A model generated the notes under the pieces. That model searched no databases, was not told the DNA's origin, and saw nothing but the letters and a program-made list of their open reading frames with translations. A DNA stretch of 42,773 nucleotides from Chloroflexota bacterium (GTDB taxonomy: Bacteria; Chloroflexota; Anaerolineae; UBA4142): NCBI GenBank assembly GCA_016865935.1, contig VGOB01000013.1:1-42773 (forward strand). Reading direction: 5' to 3'. This document shows, in pieces, positions 1-7,226 of this stretch (positions are counted from its first letter, which is position 1; the number at the start of each line of letters is the position of its first letter). Both the position numbers and the translations under genes were made by a program.

Positions 1-477
1 TGGCGCACCTGTTCCAACGCATTTTTCTTGATCTGGAAGGTTATCGCTTGTTTGCTCGCCGCACTACTAGATATGCCGGGTATCACGGCAATTCCCAATG
101 AACCGGATGATTTTGTCCTGCTCATCGGCGCGACGTTTGACGCGCTGCAGGATTACTTGACCGCGCGGAACGCGCAAGACGGCGAACCGCTGTTCACCGG
201 CGAAGGCAACCGCGCGCGCGGGGCGCGAATGACGACGCGCGCGATTCGGGAGCGGGTCAACACCTACTTGCGCGCGGCGGGCATCAAAAAGCCGACGATC
301 ACCGCGCACAGTTTTCGCCATAGCGCGATCACCTGGGCGATCCGCAACGGCGCGAATCCGCTCGCCGTGCAACGGATGGCGCGGCACGCAAGTTTTGACA
401 CGACCCAACTGTACTACCACGAGACGAACCGAACCGGCAAGGACGCGGCAGAACGCTTTGTCCCGGAGTTGGCTTAA
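1..477 (+). pseudogene. Tyrosine recombinase/integrase, C-terminal part only
   Basis: The frame is open from the window edge. From about position 90 it reads as the C-terminal catalytic half of a phage-type tyrosine recombinase: a HSFRH box (H and R of the R-H-R-H-Y set), then RMARHASFDTTQLYYH with the second His and the tyrosine nucleophile. Such enzymes cut and rejoin DNA through a 3'-phosphotyrosine link. The residues before the PNEPDD stretch do not look like the family, and the first catalytic Arg block is absent from the visible part. The gene is therefore either cut by the window edge with a divergent segment or truncated. It lies at the left side of a cluster of mobile-element genes. 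The recombinase assignment of the 3' two thirds is firm; intactness is doubtful. Confidence 0.75.
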
Positions 478-533
478 TTCCCTTAATACGGAATTGCGGA
501 ATTAGAAACACCAGGGGAAAAAGCGCGTTTCCT

Positions 534-1244
534 ATGCCGTCCTATCGCCTGTTCAATCGCGATTGCCGCGAAATTCTACCCGAACTTGCCGCGCTGGGCA
601 TCGCGATTATCGCGGATCCGCCCTACGGGATTCGTTACAATCCCGGCTATGGCAAGCGCCGGGGCGCGTACCCGATGAACGTCTCCAAGCAACGGCGCAT
701 CATCGGCGACGACAAGCCGTTTGACCCCGCGCACTTGCTACGCTTTGAAACGGTCGTCCTGTTCGGCGCGGAGAATTTCGCGGACAAACTCCCGGCAAGC
801 CGATGCTGGTTTATCTGGGATAAGCGGTGTGGCGTGATTCCCCCGCGTGATCAAGGCGATTGCGAGTTGGCGTGGTGTAACGTGAAGGGCGTCCCGCGTG
901 TCTTTCGTCACGTGTGGGACGGGATGATTCGGGCGAGCGAACGCAACACGCGGCGCGCGCATCCAACGCAGAAACCCGTCGCGCTGTTCAAGTGGATTAT
1001 CGCGCAATTGAACTTGCCGCCCGCGACGACGATCTGCGATCCGTATATGGGCGTTGGCGCGTGTGGCGTCGCGGCGGCGGAACTTGGCTACAGTTTCATC
1101 GGGATTGAACTTGACCCGCTTTACTTTCATCACGCGGAATGGCGCATCGGCGCGGCATACGCGCAAATGACAATGAGCGAATCGCCGATTGCGAATTGCG
1201 AATTGCAAATAGCGAATTGCAAATTCGGAGAGGAGACAGAATGA
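534..1244 (+). CDS. Phage-type DNA (adenine-N6 or cytosine-N4) methyltransferase
   Basis: This 236-residue protein would transfer a methyl group from S-adenosylmethionine to an exocyclic amine in DNA. Motif IV (DPPYG, residues 28-32) precedes motif I (DPYMGVGACG, residues 169-178), the beta-class order. A HPTQKP box (143-148) and an IELDP motif near 191 complete the fold. No restriction endonuclease is adjacent, so it is probably an orphan methylase carried by the mobile element, for example for protection from host restriction. The last 25 or so residues are encoded by a small tandem repeat of a gcgaattgc-like word and may not be part of the fold. The ATG at 534 lacks a strong ribosome site, but the conserved domain starts directly after it. 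Confidence 0.85.
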   Translation: MPSYRLFNRDCREILPELAALGIAIIADPPYGIRYNPGYGKRRGAYPMNVSKQRRIIGDDKPFDPAHLLRFETVVLFGAENFADKLPASRCWFIWDKRCGVIPPRDQGDCELAWCNVKGVPRVFRHVWDGMIRASERNTRRAHPTQKPVALFKWIIAQLNLPPATTICDPYMGVGACGVAAAELGYSFIGIELDPLYFHHAEWRIGAAYAQMTMSESPIANCELQIANCKFGEETE

Positions 1245-1480
1245 ACGAACCAACAAAAACGAACGGCGCGCCGAAAACCTGGGGCGCATCATCGGCGGAA
1301 TTCTACGCAAGTTTGCGCGACAAGCCGATTCAAATTGTCACGCTCGACGGCAAGATCTACAAGGGGATGCTCGTGGGCGTAGACACATACGATTTGACGC
1401 TCCGCCAGGCGAACGGCGCGCCGATGCTCTTGGCGAAACACGCGGTCAAATTCATTCAAGCCGATACGCCGGGCGCGTGA
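1241..1480 (+). CDS. Hfq/Sm-like small protein on the mobile element
   Basis: This 79-residue protein starts at an ATG preceded by gagaggagaca and overlaps the methylase stop by 4 nt, so translation is probably coupled. Residues 29-73 resemble the Sm fold of Hfq: PIQIVTLDGKIYKGMLVGVD parallels the Hfq pattern of a QIF-like strand, a short NG/DG turn, a G-x-I/L strand and a D-x-Y/F turn. The later LAKHAV parallels the YKHA box of Sm2 in Hfq. By analogy it could form a ring that binds RNA. This is read from pattern similarity only, with no structure or alignment score. It could equally be another small beta-barrel protein of the LSm superfamily. Confidence 0.6.
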   Translation: MNEPTKTNGAPKTWGASSAEFYASLRDKPIQIVTLDGKIYKGMLVGVDTYDLTLRQANGAPMLLAKHAVKFIQADTPGA

Positions 1481-1490
1481 GAGGTGAGCG

Positions 1491-1619
1491 ATGCGAATTG
1501 TGATCGAGTTGGCGGACGGACGCGTGTTCGTCTTGGAATGGTATACCGTGCTCGCGCTGGTCGCGCTGGGGGCGACCGCGCTGGGGCTTGGCGTCCAGGT
1601 GCTCGCGCGGTGCCGGTAG
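1491..1619 (+). CDS. Small single-pass membrane protein, 42 aa
   Basis: This short ORF has an ATG 10 nt after the previous stop and the ribosome site gaggtgag. The product begins MRIVIELADGRVFVLEW and is followed by one hydrophobic helix (roughly residues 18-38, rich in L, A, V and G), ending in ARCR. It fits tightly in the element's operon. No family is recognised. A role in superinfection exclusion or as a phage-type membrane peptide is possible but unsupported. Confidence 0.45.
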   Translation: MRIVIELADGRVFVLEWYTVLALVALGATALGLGVQVLARCR

Positions 1620-1636
1620 GCAAAACGAGGTAGGTT

Positions 1637-1906
1637 ATGGCTACGATTGCAAGGCAATGCAAAGCGAAAACGAAAAGCGGTGGAGAGCGCCGGACACGAC
1701 CGCGCGGCAAAAAAGGCGCGCGCCCGAATGGGTTGACGTTCGCGCAAATGATCGCGGCGGCGATTGGCAATGAAGCGGCAAAAGGCAACGTTAGAGCGGC
1801 GCGGGAAATTCGGCGGGCAACCGAAGACGCGCCGCCGAACATCCTCGACGCGTCTGATATTCTGCCGGTAGCCGAAATGATCGCATTTGATAGCACGCGG
1901 GCATAG
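1637..1906 (+). CDS. Phage-like small protein resembling DUF5681
   Basis: This 89-residue protein has a basic Gly/Arg-rich N-terminus (RRTRPRGKKGARPNG), then a helical part with GNEAAKGNVRAAREIRRATE, a pattern seen in small phage-associated proteins of the DUF5681 type next to terminase or integrase genes. The start ATG has taggtt just upstream. The stop overlaps the GTG that opens the next frame. Function is unknown; a DNA-binding or packaging-linked role is inference from the basic N-terminus and family habit. Confidence 0.5.
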   Translation: MATIARQCKAKTKSGGERRTRPRGKKGARPNGLTFAQMIAAAIGNEAAKGNVRAAREIRRATEDAPPNILDASDILPVAEMIAFDSTRA

Positions 1907-2532
1907 TGGAAATTGTCAAATGTTTTATGCCATTTCTGGGGCGTGAAAAAATGGGCTATTCGCACGGGAAGCGGCGCACGACGGTCGAGTGCTGTCACGT
2001 TTTGAGTGTGTGGGGCTATTTGCAACGCGCGCAAAAAGTGAATAGGGCGGACGCGGTGGACGCGATTGACTTTGAACTTGACGCCGCGCGCGCGGTGATT
2101 GAATTCACGCGCGACGGGCGATCGTACCGGCAAACGCTCACACTCACGACGACGCCGTGTCACTATGGCGGGGCGCGCGCGTGGTTTGTGTGTTCTCATT
2201 GCGGACGGCGCGTCGCCAAAGTCTATCTGCCGTGCAACGTATACTCCAACGGCGCGCGCGTGTGTGCGTGGTTATGCCGTCACTGCTGGGGCTTGACCTA
2301 TGAGCAACGGCGCGCGCGGCGCGCCGGTTGCGGGCGGATGTGGGTTTACCAGCATCGGGCGGATCGGATCCGGGCGCGCTATTTTGAGCGCAAGGGCGCT
2401 CACACGCGAACGATAGTCAAACGGTATCACCAACTCCAAGCGTTGGACGCGCTTGCCGCCGCGAATCTGCAAATCCCCGCGTGGTTGCTCCGGGGGCTTG
2501 ACGCGCTCGAATCGAAAACAGAGAACGAATGA
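1906..2532 (+). CDS. Zinc-ribbon protein of mobile elements
   Basis: The product is up to 208 residues. Two Cys pairs, CSHCGRRVAKVYLP and CRHCWGLTYEQ, form a clear zinc ribbon at about residues 101-130. The GYSHGKRRTTVECC stretch near the N-terminus matches a start seen in uncharacterised proteins of integrated elements, so the real start may be the ATG at 1951 (residue 16, preceded by ggggcg) rather than the GTG at 1906. The C-terminal half is Arg-rich and helical, suggesting nucleic-acid binding. The protein sits between a DUF5681-like gene and the recombinase block. Function is unknown. Confidence 0.6.
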   Translation: MEIVKCFMPFLGREKMGYSHGKRRTTVECCHVLSVWGYLQRAQKVNRADAVDAIDFELDAARAVIEFTRDGRSYRQTLTLTTTPCHYGGARAWFVCSHCGRRVAKVYLPCNVYSNGARVCAWLCRHCWGLTYEQRRARRAGCGRMWVYQHRADRIRARYFERKGAHTRTIVKRYHQLQALDALAAANLQIPAWLLRGLDALESKTENE

Positions 2533-2678
2533 CCGCGAAAACTGTTGACCCGCAATCGAATACCTTTTGCCGAATCGTCGCCGCGCTGCTCATTGAATCC
2601 GCGCGCGCGACAAGTGCGACACACGCGCCTAAGCGCAAACGCAAACCCAACGGCAACGGACGGCGCAATCGGGAGTAA
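2529..2678 (+). CDS. Small basic protein, 49 aa
   Basis: The ATG overlaps the preceding stop as ATGA, and the frame ends 6 nt before the serine recombinase start, so it is probably translated as part of that operon. The C-terminal tail (PKRKRKPNGNGRRNRE) is strongly basic, and a short helix near residues 14-25 precedes it. It may be an accessory DNA-binding peptide such as a recombination directionality factor, but nothing in the sequence proves that. It could also be a chance frame. Confidence 0.35.
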   Translation: MTAKTVDPQSNTFCRIVAALLIESARATSATHAPKRKRKPNGNGRRNRE

Positions 2679-2684
2679 ATCGCG

Positions 2685-4253
2685 ATGCGAAACGTCGCCT
2701 TGTGCTATGTGCGTAAATCTATGGTGCGAACCGCCACGGACGCCGTGAGTCCGGAACGCCAACGCGCCAACTGCCAGGCGGAAGCCACGCGGCGCGGCTA
2801 CGTTCCCGAATTCTATGAGGACGCGGAAGGGCACCGCTCGGGGCGATCCGAAAAAGGGCGTCCGGGTTGGCTTGCGTTCAAAGACCAATTGGCGCGCCCG
2901 GACGTCGCGGCGGTGATCGTCGAATCGCTCTCCCGCGCCAGCCGGAGCGTCAAGGACTTGGCGACCTTGCTCGACGAACTCCAAGCGCGCGAGATTGCGC
3001 TCGTGTCACTCAAAGAGCAGATTGACACGGCGACCGCGATGGGGCGCGCGTTCATCGGCATTATCGCGGTGATCAATCAGTTTGAAAGTGACATCGCATC
3101 GGAACGAATGAAGATGACCATTACTTTCAAACGCGAACACAAGGGGCAACACTTTGGCTATACGCCGTTCGGCTGCGAACGCGATCAAGCCGCCGACGGC
3201 GCGCTCCGCCCGTCACGTGAGGGCGTGTGGCGGATCGGCGACGCGGTCGTGGTGGGGTTGCGCGACGAACCGCCGTTCGCCGATGAAGCGCGCGCGGCGC
3301 AAGTGTGGCGGGGTTATCACGATGCGCTGGGGCGGTGTTTTGAATGGTACGCCGAAGGGGACACCGGGAATATCGCCTTGCGCGACCGTTTGAACGCGGC
3401 GGGGTATCTCTATCGGGACCGGCGCGGCAACCCGCGCGCGTTTGACGAAAACGACGTCCGCCGGATGCTCGCGGCGCAGCGGGTCTATGCCGGATTCATC
3501 CTGAACGGGCGCGCGAAAATGGGCGCGGGCGTATTGCGCGCCGCGAACTTTGCGCCGATCGTACCGCGTGAATTGTGTGATCGCGTTCAAGCGATGATGG
3601 TGACGCGGCGCAAGTACGGCGCGCAATTCATCGCGCATCGCAAGGGACGCTTGTATCTCTTGGGCGATCTGCTCTATTGCGGCGCGTGCGGTCAAAAAAT
3701 GGGCGGCGTGTTTCAGGATGGCAAAGCGTTCTATCGGCATACGCGCGCCAAGCGACAATGCTCGGCGGGCGGTCAAACGCTCGCCGAACCGCTCGACGCC
3801 CAGGTGTTGGAAATGCTCCAACGCTTTACGGTGCCGGAGGATTTGAAAACGCGCATCGTCGCGCTCGCCCGTCAAATGCTGCAAGCGCAGGCGCGCCCCG
3901 AACATCGCGCCGCGCGCGCGACGCTCGCCAAGTTGGGGCGCAAGTTGGAGAACTTGAAAGAGCTGCGGATTGACGGCGAAATTGACCGCGCCGAATATGC
4001 GCGGCGCAAGGCGGAAATCGAAACGCAAATCCAAGCCGCGCAAGCGCACTTGGGCGATACGCCGCCGGACGCCGCGCGCCTCGAGCAACTCTTGACGAAA
4101 ATAGATCGGATTGCGGACGTGGTGCGCGAGGGGAGCGCGCCGCGCAAGAAGGAACTGTATCGCGCTTTGTTTGAGCGCATCGAGCAAGTAGACGGGCGCA
4201 TCACGCGCGCCATTCCGCGCGAATGGGCGCGCCCGTTTTTCAAAACCGCGTGA
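2685..4253 (+). CDS. Large serine recombinase (site-specific integrase)
   Basis: This 522-residue protein has the resolvase catalytic fold at the N-terminus: YVRKS with nucleophile Ser12, a SLSRASRS block and the ERMKMT helix. A recombinase domain follows, then a zinc beta-ribbon around residues 328-362 (YCGACGQKM and a later QCSAGG), and a Lys/Glu/Ala-rich coiled coil to the C-terminus (roughly 385-480). This is the architecture of large serine integrases, which join attP and attB directionally and usually lie next to one end of their element. Here the element end would be just downstream, where a long inverted repeat and then a broken thrB begin. The ATG is preceded by gggagtaaatcgcg. Confidence 0.92.
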   Translation: MRNVALCYVRKSMVRTATDAVSPERQRANCQAEATRRGYVPEFYEDAEGHRSGRSEKGRPGWLAFKDQLARPDVAAVIVESLSRASRSVKDLATLLDELQAREIALVSLKEQIDTATAMGRAFIGIIAVINQFESDIASERMKMTITFKREHKGQHFGYTPFGCERDQAADGALRPSREGVWRIGDAVVVGLRDEPPFADEARAAQVWRGYHDALGRCFEWYAEGDTGNIALRDRLNAAGYLYRDRRGNPRAFDENDVRRMLAAQRVYAGFILNGRAKMGAGVLRAANFAPIVPRELCDRVQAMMVTRRKYGAQFIAHRKGRLYLLGDLLYCGACGQKMGGVFQDGKAFYRHTRAKRQCSAGGQTLAEPLDAQVLEMLQRFTVPEDLKTRIVALARQMLQAQARPEHRAARATLAKLGRKLENLKELRIDGEIDRAEYARRKAEIETQIQAAQAHLGDTPPDAARLEQLLTKIDRIADVVREGSAPRKKELYRALFERIEQVDGRITRAIPREWARPFFKTA

Positions 4254-4326
4254 CGACGGCACGCGAACGATAGCGACGACCGTGATAGCGCGGCGCAAAG
4301 TCTCTCCCGGGGCATTTTCTCCAGTT

Positions 4327-4372
4327 GTAAAAATCGTCGCTTGGTAATTTCTTACCAGGCGACGATTTTTAC
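4327..4372. repeat. 21-bp-arm inverted repeat at the element end
   Basis: The arms at 4327-4347 and 4352-4372 are complementary except for one position and are separated by the 4-nt loop tttc. The hairpin lies 73 nt after the recombinase stop and just before chromosomal-looking DNA. It could terminate recombinase transcription (no clean U-tract follows) or be part of the recombinase crossover site. Which of these applies cannot be decided from sequence alone. Confidence 0.7.
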
Positions 4373-4419
4373 GACGGTGAGTCATCCGCCCGGATGGCGG
4401 TACCGCGCCGCGCTGATGC

Positions 4420-4694
4420 TTCCGCCGCCAACGAGTACGATATCAGGATCGGTTGCATCAGCCGTACCGCGCGCAACTCGCGCCGGGGATGTACGCGCTC
4501 TTCGACGCGGCAAGAACGCCGGCGCGCGCGGCGCCGCGCTCTCCGGCGCGGGACCCCGCATCATCGCGTTCGCGGTGCATCACGGCGAACCGGTGGCGCG
4601 CGCGTTGACGCAAGCCGCGCAGCGGATCGGCTTGGCTGGTACGACGCGCGTCGTCAGCGTCAGTCCGCGCGGCGCGGAGGTTCGGCAAGGATGA
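4420..4694 (+). pseudogene. thrB: Homoserine kinase (thrB) 3' remnant, frameshifted
   Basis: Frame 1 reads DRLHQPYRAQLAPGMYALF near 4447-4503. The reading then continues one base earlier as GARGAALSGAGPRIIAF and runs to the stop at 4694. Joined, the two pieces match the C-terminal GHMP-kinase segment of homoserine kinase, including the SGAGP box. The shift near 4510 equals loss of one base. The N-terminal ATP-binding part is missing and recombinase DNA lies where it should be, so the gene was probably split by the insertion, or is an old remnant. The enzyme would phosphorylate homoserine on the way to threonine; this copy cannot. Confidence 0.75.
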
Positions 4695-4697
4695 CCT

Positions 4698-4780
4698 AGT
4701 TCGGTTTCGATCAAATTTGACAGGGGGGGGGGGGGATATGGTTAATTCACAAGTTTCGGTTTCAGCGTGTCAGGGGGATA
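4698..4780. repeat. Imperfect direct repeat with a 13-G run
   Basis: Two units, 4698-4740 and 4752-4780, share the words agtt(t)cggtttc, (t)g(t/a)cagggg and ggata. The first unit contains an uninterrupted run of 13 G (4723-4735), which is prone to slippage or sequencing error. No ORF is convincing here. The repeat lies in the roughly 290-nt gap between the thrB remnant and the PEP-CTERM gene. Confidence 0.5.
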
Positions 4781-4861
4781 CTACGATGTATCGCAGTTGT
4801 ACGTCCTGTAATTCATCCAATTCATTCTCAAGTCAAAACGCATTGCCGTCTGTTGCGCTTG

Positions 4862-4892
4862 CGCGCTAGCGGCTAGGCGTTTTTTATTTTTC
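4862..4892 (+). terminator. Probable intrinsic terminator upstream of PEP-CTERM gene
   Basis: The stem is CGC-(bulged g)-CTAG against CTAGGCG with loop cgg, followed at once by ttttttattttt. It would stop transcription arriving from the element side. As part of the next gene's leader it could instead act as an attenuator. Confidence 0.5.
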
Positions 4893-4986
4893 CATCTGTC
4901 AGGAGGCGCACCGAACACTATTCCACCATCTTTTCATCCTATCGAATTTTGCAAACCGATTGAAATTTTGTCCAAGGAGACAAACA

Positions 4987-6249
4987 ATGAACACACAATT
5001 TTTCCGCACGCTGTGCAAGCCCGCAACACTCTTCACGATGCTTGTGTTGCTGGTCGTACTGGCAAGCGCGGCACCCGTTACCACGTTTGCCGCACCCAAA
5101 GTAACGATCAACGAAACATTCCGCAACGGCACTGCGTCCGGCTGGAATCTGTCGGGGAGTGCGACACTCACGAGCGGTGGCGTAGACCCTGCCGGTGCTG
5201 GCTGGCTTCGCTTGACCAGCGCGACGAACGACCAAGCCGGCTCCGCAATTTACAACACCGCGTTCTCCAGTTCGGATGGTGTGCGCGCCACCTTCACCTA
5301 TGCCACCTACGGCGGCTCCGGCGCGGACGGCTTTAGTTTCTACCTGATTGACGGCGCGACTGCAGTGCCAACTCTTGGCGCGGCTGCCGGCTCGCTCGGC
5401 TACTCGTGGTGGAATACGAGTCCATTCCAAAACGGTGTCACCAACGGCTACGTCGGAATCGGGTTTGACGAGTATGGCAATTTCTCGAACCAGGATTTTG
5501 GCGCTTGCGGCGCAGGCGCTTGCCCCGGTCGGGTAGCCAACTCGGTCACGATTCGCGGTTCGGGCAATCTGAATACCGGATTCAACTACCTGACGCGCGC
5601 GAGCGCGTCGATCGCAACCGCTAGCCGCGCGGGCGCCAAGCGCGCGCGCATCACAATCTCTGCCGGAGCCACCAAGTACATCACGGTCGAGATTGATTCC
5701 GGTTCCGGTTTTCAGACCATCATCAACAATTTCAATCTCACGGCAGCCGCTGGGCAAGTCGCGATGCCCACCACCTTCAAGATGGGCTTTTCCGCCAGCA
5801 CCGGCGGCTTGACCAACTATCACGAAATTCGTGATCTGACGGTTGGTGGCTCTCAACCATCAACCACCACGCTCACCTCTTCACGCAATCCTTCAACGTC
5901 GGGTCAAGCGGTCACGTTTACCTGCACCGTCACCGGTTCGGCGGGCACGCCCACCGGCAACGTGAGTCTTTACGATGGCTCGACATTGCTTGGTAGCGGC
6001 AGTCTGAACGGCGCTGGACAGTGGACATACACCACATCAGCACTCGCCGTTGCATCGCACGCGCTGCGGTGCGAATACGGCGGCGACGGTACCTACGGTG
6101 TCAGCGCGGGCACGGTGACGCAAATTGTGAACGCGGCGGCAGCCGCTGAAGTTCCTGAAGCCGCCACGCTCTTGCTGATGAGCGGCGGCTTGGGTGGCGT
6201 TGGCGTTTGGCTGCGCTATCAATGGGCGCGGCGCAAGAAAGCCAAATAG
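4987..6249 (+). CDS. Secreted L-type-lectin/Ig-like protein with PEP-CTERM-type sorting tail
   Basis: The product has 420 residues. The ATG at 4987 has the ribosome site aaggagaca. A signal peptide covers about residues 1-36 (hydrophobic LFTMLVLLVVLAS, then FAAPK). Residues 40-286 form a bacterial L-type-lectin-like beta sandwich (GADGFSFYLIDG, GYVGIGFDEYGNFSN). Residues 291-381 form an Ig-like repeat of the Big_3 type. The C-terminus is a sorting signal: VPEA at 389-392, a hydrophobic helix, then a basic RRKKAK tail. VPEA is a variant of the usual VPEP. The next gene is an exosortase, which would cleave at this tail and pass the protein to the cell surface. Carbohydrate binding is inferred from the fold. 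Confidence 0.85.
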   Translation: MNTQFFRTLCKPATLFTMLVLLVVLASAAPVTTFAAPKVTINETFRNGTASGWNLSGSATLTSGGVDPAGAGWLRLTSATNDQAGSAIYNTAFSSSDGVRATFTYATYGGSGADGFSFYLIDGATAVPTLGAAAGSLGYSWWNTSPFQNGVTNGYVGIGFDEYGNFSNQDFGACGAGACPGRVANSVTIRGSGNLNTGFNYLTRASASIATASRAGAKRARITISAGATKYITVEIDSGSGFQTIINNFNLTAAAGQVAMPTTFKMGFSASTGGLTNYHEIRDLTVGGSQPSTTTLTSSRNPSTSGQAVTFTCTVTGSAGTPTGNVSLYDGSTLLGSGSLNGAGQWTYTTSALAVASHALRCEYGGDGTYGVSAGTVTQIVNAAAAAEVPEAATLLLMSGGLGGVGVWLRYQWARRKKAK

Positions 6250-6326
6250 CCAGATAGTCGCATAGTCAACTCATCAAATGCAAGTCCAGATGCGCTCAGC
6301 AAAGAATCGCAGGGCGCATCTGTGTT

Positions 6327-6354
6327 TTGACTATTCCCCCAAACTGTGTACTAT
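6327..6354 (+). promoter_or_regulatory. Promoter of the exosortase gene, near-leaderless
   Basis: TTGACT (6327-6332), a 16-nt spacer, then TACTAT (6349-6354). The ATG at 6363 is only 8 nt beyond the -10 box and has no ribosome site, so the transcript would begin at or very near the start codon. Confidence 0.6.
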
Positions 6355-6362
6355 CATTTGCA

Positions 6363-7226
6363 ATGAATTCGCCATCCGCACCGCGCGCCGAGACCGATCC
6401 GCGCATCGTCAAACTTCTTTTCCTCGCGACGATTTTGCTTTTTCTCCCGACCTGGGTCTGGCTGATCGACGCGTGGTTGAGCAATCCGTACTATTCGCAC
6501 GGACCGCTCGTCATCCTCGTCTCGCTCTATTTCGCGTGGGCGCGGCGCACGCGCGCCGGCGACGTGCCGCTGTTCAAACCGACACCGCTTGGCTGGGTCG
6601 TGATGATCGCCGCGCTCGCGATCCATTTGTGGGCGACGCTCTGGCGCGCGTATTACCTTTCCGCGCTGACGATTCCTTTCGCGTTCGGCGGCTTGCTCCT
6701 CACCTTGTACGGCTGGCGCATCACGCAACGCTTTGGCTTCCCGCTCGCGTTTTTGTTCTTGATGATCCCTCTGCCGATTGCCGAACGCCTGGGTCCGACG
6801 CTCGAAAGTTGGACCGCGTCGAGCGCGACCGCGCTCGCGCAATTGTTCGGCGTGGCGGCGCGGAACGAAGGCGCGCAAGTCTTTCTGCCCAACTCGACGT
6901 TCACCGTCGGGCTTCCGTGCGGCGGCTTGCGCTCCGCGATTGCGATCGTCACGCTGACGACGCTGGTCGCGTACATCTTGCAAGGACGCCGCGAAGCGCG
7001 CCTCGCGCTCTTTTTTGCGGCGATTCCGATCGCGCTCGCGGCAAATACGTTTCGCCTCGCGCTCTTGTTCGCGATTGCGAACGCGTGGGGCGCGGACGCC
7101 GCGCTCAAATATTTCCACGATTGGTCGAGTCCCGTTTTGTTCGCGTGCGCGTGCGCGCTGATCCTGGGACTGGCGCGCCTCCTTGGCGCGTGGCAAGTTC
7201 GCTGGGAGGTTGTGTTTCCACAATGA
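6363..7226 (+). CDS. xrt: Exosortase (PEP-CTERM sorting transpeptidase)
   Basis: This 287-residue polytopic membrane protein has about eight hydrophobic helices. The exosortase/archaeosortase triad is visible: Cys186 in GLPCGGLR, Arg231 in AANTFRLA and His252 in KYFHDWSSP. The enzyme recognises PEP-CTERM tails, cleaves there and transfers the protein to a cell-envelope acceptor. The substrate-like gene lies directly upstream and the EpsI-domain partner overlaps downstream (ATGA). Start choice: the ATG at 6363 follows a promoter by 8 nt; the longer frame upstream would begin inside the -35 box. The exact Xrt subtype cannot be assigned by eye. Confidence 0.9.
   Translation: MNSPSAPRAETDPRIVKLLFLATILLFLPTWVWLIDAWLSNPYYSHGPLVILVSLYFAWARRTRAGDVPLFKPTPLGWVVMIAALAIHLWATLWRAYYLSALTIPFAFGGLLLTLYGWRITQRFGFPLAFLFLMIPLPIAERLGPTLESWTASSATALAQLFGVAARNEGAQVFLPNSTFTVGLPCGGLRSAIAIVTLTTLVAYILQGRREARLALFFAAIPIALAANTFRLALLFAIANAWGADAALKYFHDWSSPVLFACACALILGLARLLGAWQVRWEVVFPQ

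Noticed and set aside
1190-1235. gcgaattgc repeats as a CRISPR or iteron array
   Set aside because: Units are only 9-15 nt with no unique spacers, and the same word occurs in an intergenic palindrome at 23.8 kb; it belongs to the general word-repeat class.
6278-7222. An N-terminal extension of the EpsI-like frame
   Set aside because: It is a shadow frame of the exosortase gene; the ATG at 7223 overlaps the exosortase stop in the usual coupled manner.
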